A stretch of DNA of 5,235 nucleotides. It comes from Sulfolobus sp. UBA167. Its GTDB lineage: Archaea > Thermoproteota > Thermoprotei_A > Sulfolobales > Sulfolobaceae. The notes under the pieces were generated by a model that saw only the letters and a program-made list of their open reading frames with translations, did not search any database and was not told the DNA's origin. The stretch is from the NCBI GenBank assembly GCA_002495845.1, contig DAHF01000025.1, forward strand, positions 572-5,806, given 5' to 3'. Below, one piece after another: positions 1-5,235 of this stretch. Positions within the stretch are counted from its first letter, which is position 1. Each line of letters begins with the position of its first letter. A program made the translations under genes and the position numbers.

Positions 1-43
1 CTTAAACCCCCATTAAGATAAAATTCTTGAAATGTAGCCGAAC

Positions 44-71
44 AGTGTGCTTCAACTCGCTAGAACACACT
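44..71 (-). repeat. Inverted repeat downstream of the MFS gene
   Basis: AGTGTG (44-49) pairs with CACACT (66-71) across a 16-nt loop, starting 9 nt past the MFS stop codon. It is not followed directly by a long T run, so it is a weak terminator candidate. A second small pair, CTTAA/TTAAG at 1-5 and 13-17, sits at the window edge. Nothing else is recognised in 1-79. Confidence 0.3.
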
Positions 72-79
72 TGAGAAAA

Positions 80-1084
80 TCATCTTAAGATTGCCTTGCT
101 GTACCTGAGGACGAAAAGCACAATAACGAGAGAGATGACTGAGGAGAATATGAGTGACTTTTCCCCGAGCAAGTAGGAAAGGACGAAGCCGACCAGCCAA
201 CCACCTTGTTGGGCTGCGTTAACTTTCCCGAAGTCCTGAGGGGTCATGGAGTTGCTACCCTCTAGAGAGACCGGTATTATGGCTTCCCATAGACCGAAAG
301 CTAATGAAAAGTAAGGTATGTCCACCTCAAAGCCCAGGAAAGAGAAGAGGATTAGAAGTACTACCATCGCATTCCTACTAGTTGTCCTAGTAGACAAGAA
401 AGACGACATCATCCCTATAGCCTCTGCTATGGTAGAGATCACCCCTATTTCCTCCAACGAAAAGCCGAAGTTAGACCTCAGGTAAACGTAGACGTAAGGG
501 AATGCCATCGCTATAGGTATCATCGAAAGGAAAGGTAGAAGCTTCATTGACTCCCTTCTCTCGTTCCTCAGCTTTACATGCGAAAAGAGCACGGGGATGC
601 CTGAAGCAAAGGAGATTAGAGAGCCCAACAAGAAAACCGCTCGGATCCCTGAGTATTGCGATATCATGCCTCCAACCAAGGGCATGAATAGCGAAGGAAT
701 AATTGAAATAGACCAAACCCTGGCTATACACTTACTGTCAAGTGACGACATTATTGCGTAAAAGTTGGGCAGGGAGATGAAGAAGGAATAAGCTAGAATA
801 CCTGACAGAATCAAGGGAACCGGAGCGGATGAGGCCTGAATTAAGAATAGCCCTATCCCGCTGAGGACCATCCCTAGAAATGCTGAGGGCCTGACTCCTA
901 TTAGCTTGTGGAAGAGACCTCCTATGAACGAAAATGGAATCGCAGCTAAGGTAAATATCACAAATGAGAAGGAGAAGGTATCTCCTAGGATTTTTTGCAG
1001 ATAAATTGAAAGATAGGGATAATAAAGGTAGTACGACGAGCCCCATAGAAACCACGACGACGCAATAGGCAGATTTACTTTCAC
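80..1084 (-). CDS. Compact MFS-like multi-span membrane transporter
   Basis: This 334-residue protein is almost entirely hydrophobic and should sit in the cytoplasmic membrane as a secondary transporter. I see about 11-12 short candidate membrane segments, roughly at residues 8-28, 38-58, 65-83, 87-107, 122-142, 147-168, 183-202, 213-231, 238-252, 257-275, 294-308 and 309-326. A charged loop (residues 171-179, KLRNERRES) separates two six-helix-like halves, the usual MFS layout. It is shorter than typical MFS proteins (about 400 residues), with very short loops. The start is GTG at 1084; a TATA-like box lies about 27 nt upstream and there is no ribosome binding site, which fits a leaderless mRNA. 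The stop is TGA. It lies 192 bp downstream of the H+-ATPase gene in the same direction, with its own promoter and a U-rich tract between them, so co-transcription is unlikely. No substrate-specific motif is visible. MFS membership rests on topology, not on a signature motif. Confidence 0.8.
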   Translation of the reverse strand: MKVNLPIASSWFLWGSSYYLYYPYLSIYLQKILGDTFSFSFVIFTLAAIPFSFIGGLFHKLIGVRPSAFLGMVLSGIGLFLIQASSAPVPLILSGILAYSFFISLPNFYAIMSSLDSKCIARVWSISIIPSLFMPLVGGMISQYSGIRAVFLLGSLISFASGIPVLFSHVKLRNERRESMKLLPFLSMIPIAMAFPYVYVYLRSNFGFSLEEIGVISTIAEAIGMMSSFLSTRTTSRNAMVVLLILFSFLGFEVDIPYFSLAFGLWEAIIPVSLEGSNSMTPQDFGKVNAAQQGGWLVGFVLSYLLGEKSLIFSSVISLVIVLFVLRYSKAILR

Positions 1085-1107
1085 GCTAAAATGAGTGCAA
1101 AGGGTAC

Positions 1108-1115
1108 AATATAAA
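1108..1115 (-). promoter_or_regulatory. TATA-like box of the MFS gene
   Basis: The minus strand reads TTTATATT. Its centre is about 27 nt upstream of the GTG start at 1084, the spacing expected between an archaeal TATA box and a transcription start at or next to the start codon. No GGAGG-like site precedes the GTG, so a leaderless transcript is the simplest reading. This also supports GTG over any upstream start. Confidence 0.6.
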
Positions 1116-1181
1116 TCAGCTCAATATTTCTTTGGTTTGGATGTCCCAAAGCACTAATAATACAAGTGTGTAATAATAATT

Positions 1182-1199
1182 AAAGAAATTAATTTCTTT
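1182..1199. repeat. 18-bp perfect palindrome AAAGAAATTAATTTCTTT
   Basis: The sequence is identical to its own reverse complement over 18 bp. It lies between the ATPase U-rich tract and the MFS promoter, about 65 bp upstream of the MFS TATA-like box. It could be a protein binding site for MFS control, or part of the ATPase 3' end. Its A/T richness makes chance symmetry more likely than for a GC-rich palindrome. Confidence 0.5.
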
Positions 1200-1210
1200 T
1201 AAAAAAAGAA
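1197..1210 (-). terminator. U-rich 3' end signal of the H+-ATPase gene
   Basis: On the minus strand this reads TTCTTTTTTTAAAA, about 65-80 nt after the ATPase stop codon and upstream of the MFS promoter. Archaeal RNA polymerase commonly terminates at T-rich runs on the coding strand without a strong hairpin. This is the longest T run in the interval. Confidence 0.5.
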
Positions 1211-1245
1211 TATCATAGCATTTATGAAAAGACTTAGAAAATGGA

Positions 1246-1259
1246 GCTAACGCGTTAGC
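1246..1259. repeat. 14-bp perfect palindrome GCTAACGCGTTAGC
   Basis: This 14-bp sequence is identical to its reverse complement and begins 17 bp beyond the ATPase stop codon. With no loop it is a better candidate for a dimeric protein site than for an RNA hairpin. Its TAAC...GTTA half-sites match those upstream of the ATPase promoter at 3671-3681. Confidence 0.5.
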
Positions 1260-1272
1260 AGGATCTAAGCTT

Positions 1273-1285
1273 GGGCTCAGAGCCC
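1273..1285 (-). repeat. GGGCTC-A-GAGCCC inverted repeat over the ATPase stop codon
   Basis: Two perfect 6-bp arms around a single base span the TGA stop of the H+-ATPase gene. At RNA level the one-base loop would have to open to a shorter stem. It may contribute to 3' end formation or stability together with the downstream palindrome and U-rich tract. Confidence 0.4.
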
Positions 1286-3628
1286 GTATTTTCTGAAAAC
1301 TAGGTTCTTCACGAAGTCCATCACGACCATCCAACCGAACGTGAGCAATATGACGTAAACTATGCTCACGGGAGGGATAGGACTTACAAGGATTCCCAGG
1401 ATTGAAATGAGGCTTATCACCAGTATGTCCCCTATGATGGATAGCAAGAGCCACTTGCTTGGAGCTGAGTGCCAGAACCTCTTCCTTTCCCTCACCATGA
1501 GGACGGTGAAGAGCCCCGAGAAGACCAACAAGTCGAAGACGAAGGTCTGTATCTCACCTTGAGAGAAACCCAGCTTCATGGAAATAAGGACTCCGGTGAA
1601 TCCTTCTAGCACTAACATTGTAGAGAGTATTGCGGAGCTCATGACTAAAGGCTTCACGTTCCACTTTTCGGGAGACTTTGAATACCTCACGTTGTCTGTA
1701 GCTATCGACATGGTCACGAAGTCGTTGGCGAAAAGCAGCAGAATTATATCAAACGGGGTAGTGACGAAGAACCTGAACACGAAGAACGACGTAGTAAGGA
1801 AGATGACCACTTGTATGGTCTTCATGATCTTATTGAGGGTATAGGTCAGCATCCTCTGGTATATCCTCCTTCCACTTTTCACTGCATCAACTATGTCGAC
1901 TATACCCTCATGGGTGAGCACGACGCTGGCAGCAGCCTTAGCTACGTCAGTAGCGTTACTCACGGCTATTCCTACTTCTGCTTGTTTCAAGGCTGGGGCG
2001 TCATTCACGCCGTCTCCCGTCATCCCTGTCACGTGACCTTCCTTTTGGAGTGATTTGACCACGAAGAACTTGTCCTCTGGGAAGACCTCAGCTAGGACTC
2101 CGCACTCGTCCACTTTCTCCTTCCCTTCCTTCACGTCAGATATAGAACACGGAGAACCCTCTATCCTCACCTCTTTAGCTATCTCTCCAGCTATTGCCTT
2201 GTTGTCTCCGGTGATCATCTTCACTGATACTCCCAAGTCCTTAAGTTCGCTTATCAGGGTTGCAGAGTCCTTTCTGGGTCTATCATAGAGCGGAAGCAGT
2301 CCTAGGAGGGAGAGATTATCTTCCTTACCTTTACCTACGGCGATCACCCTGAAACCTCTCATTGCGAGCTTATCTATAGTGTCTTTTATTTCATCGCTCA
2401 TCCCACAGAGGGAACCAACCACCTGAGGTGCCCCCTTCACGACTTTAATCTCACTTCCGTTCTCCACTATGATCCCTTCGCTTCTCTTAGTGGAAGGATC
2501 AAAAGGCGTGAAGCTCTTCCTGACCGAGAAGTCTACTTTCACCCCCTTCTCTTTGGCGTAGTTTATTACAGCCTTGTCTATAGGATCCTCTCCTGCTTCC
2601 TCAGATGCTAAAACTGCAGATCTGATGAGCTCCTCTTCGTTACCTTGCATGACTATAGGGTCTACAACGTAAAGCTTGTTCTCTGTTATGGTGCCTGTCT
2701 TGTCCATGCATAAGACGTCCATCGAGGAAGCGTCCTCTATGGCGTTCAGCCTAGTGACCAGGACTCCCTTTTTAGACATCTCCAATGCACCTATAGCCAT
2801 CGCGATGGTGAACGTCGCTGGGAGGGCTACGGGTATTGAGGCTATGAGGACTACCAAGGCAAAGGGTATCACGTTCGATAAAGGAACCTTGGTGAAGAAA
2901 GAATAGATCACCATAAGTAGCACTAAGGTTACGTCTATTGTAATCAAATACTTCACTATTCCGAGTATCAACGACTCTATGTGAGATTTCACTTTAGCGT
3001 TTTGTACCAGTTCAGTGGTCTTTCCAAAGTATGTCTTAGCTCCGGTCGTTACTACCAAGCCTTCAGCTTCTCCTCTCTTAATTATTGAGCCTGAATAGAG
3101 GATAGCGCCTTCCTTCTTTTCCACCGCGAGGGACTCTCCCGTTAAAGCTGACTGGTCTACCTCTACTTCGCCCTCAATTACCTTGACGTCTGCAGGGACT
3201 ATGTCCCCAAGCCTGACATGTATCACGTCTCCGGGTACGAGCTCCCTCGCCTGGACGTTAGTCCACCTTCCGTCCCTCAGCACGGAGGTCTGTACGGAGA
3301 GCTTCTTCCTCAATAGCTCTACAGCGTTCTCAGCCCTGGACTCTTGGACGAAGCTCACTATGGCATTGAATACTAGGAGGAACAAGATGATTGCCATATC
3401 GTCGTATTTCTTGAGGAAGAATGTAACCAATGAAGTCACTTCGAGCATCCACGGCACTGGCGCGTTAAACTTATCTAAGAACTTCCTGACCGGACTTACC
3501 TTCTTTTCCTTGACTTCGTTGTAACCATATTTCTCTAACCTCCTCTTGACCTCATCGGAACTTAAGCCAGACCTTGAAGTGGAAAGGTACGAAATAACGT
3601 CATCTATAGTAGCCTTCTCAAATTCCAT
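1277..3628 (-). CDS. Plasma-membrane proton-efflux P-type ATPase (P3A, H+-ATPase)
   Basis: This 783-residue cation pump hydrolyses ATP to export an ion, most likely H+, across the cytoplasmic membrane. Domains in order: cation-ATPase N-terminal region (1-50); M1-M2 (about 54-95); actuator domain with TGES at 163-166; M3-M4 (about 222-281) with PVALP at 266-270; phosphorylation motif DKTGT with Asp309; nucleotide-binding domain with KGAPQ at 398-402; P-domain motifs TGD at 473-475 and TGDGVNDAP at 537-545; M5-M10 (about 598-777). Asn635-Asp636 in M6 align with the Asn-Asp pair that includes the proton-binding Asp684 of plant AHA2, which favours H+ over Ca2+ or heavy metals. The protein ends a few residues after M10, so the C-terminal autoinhibitory domain of plant and fungal pumps is absent, as in other prokaryotic members. 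ATG at 3628 is preceded by a TATA-like box at leaderless spacing. In an acidophile the pump would help keep the cytoplasm near neutral. Family certain; ion inferred. Confidence 0.96.
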   Translation of the reverse strand: MEFEKATIDDVISYLSTSRSGLSSDEVKRRLEKYGYNEVKEKKVSPVRKFLDKFNAPVPWMLEVTSLVTFFLKKYDDMAIILFLLVFNAIVSFVQESRAENAVELLRKKLSVQTSVLRDGRWTNVQARELVPGDVIHVRLGDIVPADVKVIEGEVEVDQSALTGESLAVEKKEGAILYSGSIIKRGEAEGLVVTTGAKTYFGKTTELVQNAKVKSHIESLILGIVKYLITIDVTLVLLMVIYSFFTKVPLSNVIPFALVVLIASIPVALPATFTIAMAIGALEMSKKGVLVTRLNAIEDASSMDVLCMDKTGTITENKLYVVDPIVMQGNEEELIRSAVLASEEAGEDPIDKAVINYAKEKGVKVDFSVRKSFTPFDPSTKRSEGIIVENGSEIKVVKGAPQVVGSLCGMSDEIKDTIDKLAMRGFRVIAVGKGKEDNLSLLGLLPLYDRPRKDSATLISELKDLGVSVKMITGDNKAIAGEIAKEVRIEGSPCSISDVKEGKEKVDECGVLAEVFPEDKFFVVKSLQKEGHVTGMTGDGVNDAPALKQAEVGIAVSNATDVAKAAASVVLTHEGIVDIVDAVKSGRRIYQRMLTYTLNKIMKTIQVVIFLTTSFFVFRFFVTTPFDIILLLFANDFVTMSIATDNVRYSKSPEKWNVKPLVMSSAILSTMLVLEGFTGVLISMKLGFSQGEIQTFVFDLLVFSGLFTVLMVRERKRFWHSAPSKWLLLSIIGDILVISLISILGILVSPIPPVSIVYVILLTFGWMVVMDFVKNLVFRKYGL

Positions 3629-3650
3629 GAATGAAATTCGTCAACCGAAA

Positions 3651-3663
3651 TTAATAAACGACT
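3651..3663 (-). promoter_or_regulatory. Core promoter (BRE plus TATA-like box) of the H+-ATPase gene
   Basis: The minus strand reads AGTCGTTTATTAA. The A/T-rich TTTATTAA part (3651-3658) is centred about 26 nt upstream of the ATG at 3628, so transcription should start at or beside the start codon. No Shine-Dalgarno sequence is present. The AGTCGTTT portion (3656-3663) also occurs at nearly the same spacing upstream of the HypE-like gene. Confidence 0.6.
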
Positions 3664-3669
3664 ATAATG

Positions 3670-3682
3670 TTAACACCGTTAA
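3670..3682. promoter_or_regulatory. Inverted repeat upstream of the H+-ATPase promoter, possible regulator site
   Basis: TTAAC-acc-GTTAA is a perfect 5-bp inverted repeat with a 3-nt spacer. It lies about 12 bp upstream of the TATA-like box and 42 bp upstream of the start codon, where an archaeal activator or modulator could bind. Binding is inferred from symmetry and position only. Confidence 0.35.
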
Positions 3683-3734
3683 TAGAATACTGAGAACTCT
3701 ATTATCTGTCTCTACTCTATCTTCTTACAATTTC

Positions 3735-3990
3735 GTGAACTACCCCGCCACATGGCATCCTCGCGATTTACCTTCTCTGAGCGACCTTGATCTTCACCCA
3801 TGAGGTCTCGCTGAACTGTTCTGTGATACCCCGCATGTTACTAAGGTTTCCTCTTTACGGCGTGAGTTCCCCTAGTCTTGGTACTAACTCAGCTAAGCCT
3901 TGGTCTTGATATCACTCACACTTTTTCACTGATAGGCTCTTCTAAGGGCTATCCGTCCCCTGAAGGGGTCTTTCGCCCTCACTCCCATCA
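3735..3990 (-). mobile_element. Probable IS200/IS605 (tnpB) 3' relic or omega-RNA-like structured RNA
   Basis: This part of the 424-bp intergenic region has no intact reading frame but is rich in paired sequence: CCCC-TGAA-GGGG at 3957-3968, enclosed by AGGGC (3945-3949) and GCCCT (3975-3979); a compound stem at 3859-3899 (GGC, TGAGT, TAGT pairing with ACTA, ACTCA, GCC); AGC/GACCT pairing with AGGTC/GCT at 3780-3812; and a small GCCA/TGGC hairpin next to the left edge. Read on the minus strand it ends in GGCGGGGTAGTTCAC (3749-3735), which resembles the G-rich right end that follows tnpB in many archaeal and cyanobacterial IS605-type elements. One minus frame reads like a basic TnpB-type tail ending in IARMPCGGVVHE, but several stops interrupt it. 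Read this way, it is a relic of tnpB's end plus its overlapping guide RNA. A free-standing ncRNA is the main alternative. Neither the family nor the outer boundary is proven. Confidence 0.4.
3896..3910 (+). repeat. Dispersed repeat copy 1 (AGCCTTGGTCTTGAT)
   Basis: This 15-nt sequence inside the structured region recurs at 5169-5184 in the same orientation with one extra T. Both copies are preceded by AACTC at similar distance (3886-3890 and 5158-5162). Confidence 0.4.
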
Positions 3991-3991
3991 A

Positions 3992-4003
3992 GTTAAATTT
4001 AAC
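3992..4003. repeat. 12-bp palindrome GTTAAATTTAAC bordering the structured region
   Basis: This perfect palindrome lies between the end of the HypE-like gene and the structured region. On the minus strand its TTAAATTTAA core could be a TATA-like box for an RNA starting near 3970-3975. It could equally mark the outer edge of the element. Both readings are tentative. Confidence 0.3.
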
Positions 4004-4052
4004 ACAAAATTTCTTCTTCGCTTCATTCCGTCACCGGGTATGTGAGGAGAAA

Positions 4053-5084
4053 TTACCTTTTCTCCCTTTTCAGGGCTTCCTTCCCCTTTTTGCCTATTTC
4101 CGAGAAGGCTACCCAGAATGGGTCGTGATCAGGCCTGCCTATTACATTACCATCAACCTTAACTGCTTTGTCCTCTACAACCTTTCCAACTACAGCAGCC
4201 TCAATTCCTTCCTTCCTCAGTAAGTCAACTACCTCTTCACCGTTAGACGTAACAATCACCATGGTCCCCTCGCTTATGGAAGTGAAGGGATCTATTCCTG
4301 CTAGGTTAGTTACTTCCCTCACCGAACGTGGCATCGGTATTCTCTCCTTTTCTATCTCCATCCCCTTGCCTGCGGACTCACTTACTTCGACCAGTGCGTT
4401 CCATAACCCTCCCTCGGTGGCGTCATGCATTGCGCTCACTCCAACTCTGGAAGCGATGAGCCCATCCTTCCAACACGACATTTTCCAGTACATGTCCATC
4501 GCTTCCCTGAACAATACCTCTGATAGCTCCCCCTTGAAAACGTCGGGGAACGTGTTGACCAGGAGAGCTGTGGCCTCTATTGCTGGCCCTTTAGTCACCA
4601 CGACTTCGTCGCCTACCTTAACCTTCGAGGGGTTTGCTAACCTTTCCCTCTCGCCTATACCCAACATGGTGAATCCACCTAACATAGGGTAGTTAACTCC
4701 CTCATATCTTCCGGTGTGCCCTCCGATCACCATGACACCTATTTCCTTGAGCGAGTCGCTCATACCTTCCCACATCTCCTTCAATTCTCCGTCCTCCATT
4801 GAAGGGGGCAAGTTCAGATCAATCAGAGCGTATTGCGGTGGAATTCCAGAGGTCATCAGATCGCTCGCCAATATGTGAACGGCAAACCAAGCTGCCTTCC
4901 TGAGACCGTATTCCTTTACCACGAAGACTGGGTCTGTCTTCGTCACAAGTACCCTCCCGTCCTCAAGGTCTACAACTCCGACGTCAACCCCGTTCTGCGG
5001 TGGAACTATTACCTCTTTCCTTACCTTGCCTAGGTTAGGGTAGATGACCTCATCGAAGATTTTCCTTCCTATTTTGCCCAGCAT
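4053..5084 (-). CDS. HypE-like AIR synthase-related protein (PurM/HypE/SelD/ThiL superfamily)
   Basis: This 343-residue soluble protein has the two-domain ATP-binding fold of PurM, HypE, SelD and ThiL. Visible motifs: TDPVF (50-54), an acidic Mg-ATP site; ILASDLMTSG (71-80), the equivalent of the VAVNDVAASG-like segment; GGHTGRY (121-127); GDEVVVTKGPAIEATALLV (158-176), the start of the second domain; HDATEGGLWNALVE (220-233); and DPFTSISEGTMVI (265-277). Length and motif order fit HypE best. HypE normally ends in a Pro-Arg-Ile-Cys-type tail whose cysteine carries the carbamoyl/cyano group for the [NiFe] site. This protein instead ends in a lysine/arginine-rich KREKR, so the classical HypE reaction is unlikely; archaeal HypE-like proteins of this kind are usually annotated only as hydrogenase maturation factor or AIR synthase-related. 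No hyp or hydrogenase genes are in view. ATG at 5084 has a TATA-like box about 26 nt upstream and no ribosome binding site. Superfamily secure; substrate unknown. Confidence 0.88.
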   Translation of the reverse strand: MLGKIGRKIFDEVIYPNLGKVRKEVIVPPQNGVDVGVVDLEDGRVLVTKTDPVFVVKEYGLRKAAWFAVHILASDLMTSGIPPQYALIDLNLPPSMEDGELKEMWEGMSDSLKEIGVMVIGGHTGRYEGVNYPMLGGFTMLGIGERERLANPSKVKVGDEVVVTKGPAIEATALLVNTFPDVFKGELSEVLFREAMDMYWKMSCWKDGLIASRVGVSAMHDATEGGLWNALVEVSESAGKGMEIEKERIPMPRSVREVTNLAGIDPFTSISEGTMVIVTSNGEEVVDLLRKEGIEAAVVGKVVEDKAVKVDGNVIGRPDHDPFWVAFSEIGKKGKEALKREKR

Positions 5085-5106
5085 AGTGAATTAAGTGAGC
5101 TCGAGG

Positions 5107-5118
5107 TTTAAAACGACT
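5107..5118 (-). promoter_or_regulatory. Core promoter (BRE plus TATA-like box) of the HypE-like gene
   Basis: The minus strand reads AGTCGTTTTAAA. The TTTTAAA box (5107-5113) is centred about 26 nt upstream of the ATG at 5084, again the geometry of a leaderless archaeal transcript. A purine-rich stretch lies just upstream of it. Confidence 0.55.
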
Positions 5119-5168
5119 GATGTTTTCCTTTTTTCCTTCTATGCTTTATGAAGACCGAACTCCTGATG

Positions 5169-5184
5169 AGCCTTGGTTCTTGAT
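5169..5184 (+). repeat. Dispersed repeat copy 2 (AGCCTTGGTTCTTGAT)
   Basis: This copy differs from 3896-3910 by one inserted T. Downstream the two contexts share only scattered positions. It may be a diverged piece of the same element, which would continue beyond the right edge of the window. The 5120-5235 stretch around it holds no gene that I can support. Confidence 0.35.
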
Positions 5185-5235
5185 TACAAACTATTGAAAG
5201 CCTCGCCCCTCACGGTAGACCCAAAATCATTTTAC

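Noticed and set aside
1116..1454. Minus-strand open frame overlapping the ATPase C-terminus
   Set aside because: It overlaps the well-supported ATPase in another frame, runs through the palindrome and U-rich 3' region, and encodes no recognisable protein.
3183..3524. Plus-strand open frame opposite the N-terminal part of the H+-ATPase
   Set aside because: It is antisense to the conserved actuator region and has no family resemblance. The same holds for the shorter plus-strand frames between 1362 and 2906.
3546..3803. Plus-strand open frame crossing the ATPase start into the intergenic region
   Set aside because: Its first part is antisense to the ATPase and the rest runs through promoter and structured sequence; there is no start signal and no protein-like composition.
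3735..3990. RNase P RNA or SRP RNA on the minus strand, suggested by GAGGAAA and ACAGAA
   Set aside because: The short matches are not in the order or context of the conserved P4 regions of RNase P RNA (no GAGGAAAGTCC or CGGCTTA partner), and no SRP GGAAGCAGC-type tetraloop region is seen.
4168..4692. Long plus-strand open frame opposite the HypE-like gene
   Set aside because: It is antisense to a gene with clear family motifs, gives a Ser/Thr/Pro-rich composition typical of a shadow frame, and has no promoter or recognisable domain.
5163..5200. C/D box sRNA suggested by CTGATGA on the plus strand
   Set aside because: The C box has C instead of a purine at its first position, and no convincing CTGA D box follows at guide spacing; only TTGA-like matches are present.
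1..5235. CRISPR array, tRNA or rRNA gene
   Set aside because: No regularly spaced direct repeats, no tRNA T-loop/anticodon arrangement and no rRNA-like sequence are visible on either strand.

Overview
The window looks archaeal, most likely from a thermoacidophile of the Sulfolobales (Metallosphaera, Acidianus or Sulfolobus-like). The reasons are moderate GC, A/T-rich promoters with a TATA-like box about 25 nt upstream of the start codon and no Shine-Dalgarno sequence (leaderless transcripts), U-rich 3' ends, and a P3A-type proton-pump ATPase without a C-terminal regulatory domain. The genus is an inference.

All three confident protein genes lie on the minus strand, and each appears to have its own promoter. 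Reading in the direction of transcription (right to left): positions 5085-5235 hold a promoter and a short sequence repeated elsewhere in the window; 4053-5084 encodes a HypE-like/AIR-synthase-superfamily protein that lacks the HypE cysteine tail; 3629-4052 is a 424-bp intergenic region; 1277-3628 encodes a plasma-membrane H+-ATPase-like P-type ATPase with all catalytic motifs intact; 1085-1276 is a short palindrome-rich intergenic region; 80-1084 encodes a compact MFS-like multi-span membrane protein with a GTG start; and 1-79 is its 3' flank.

The most unexplained part is about 3735-3990. It has no intact ORF, but it contains several nested inverted repeats and, read on the minus strand, ends in a GGCGGGGTAGTTCAC-like edge reminiscent of IS200/IS605 (tnpB) right ends. 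I read it as a decayed tnpB 3' end/omega-RNA-like relic or another structured RNA. A 15-16 nt piece of it recurs near the right edge of the window, which suggests a dispersed family.

Functionally, the ATPase would pump protons out of the cell to support pH homeostasis or membrane potential. The MFS protein could use the resulting proton gradient, but its substrate cannot be read from the sequence. The HypE-like gene has no hydrogenase-maturation partners in view, so its role is open. The three genes are neighbours rather than an obvious operon or pathway. I did not find a clearly new multi-gene system.
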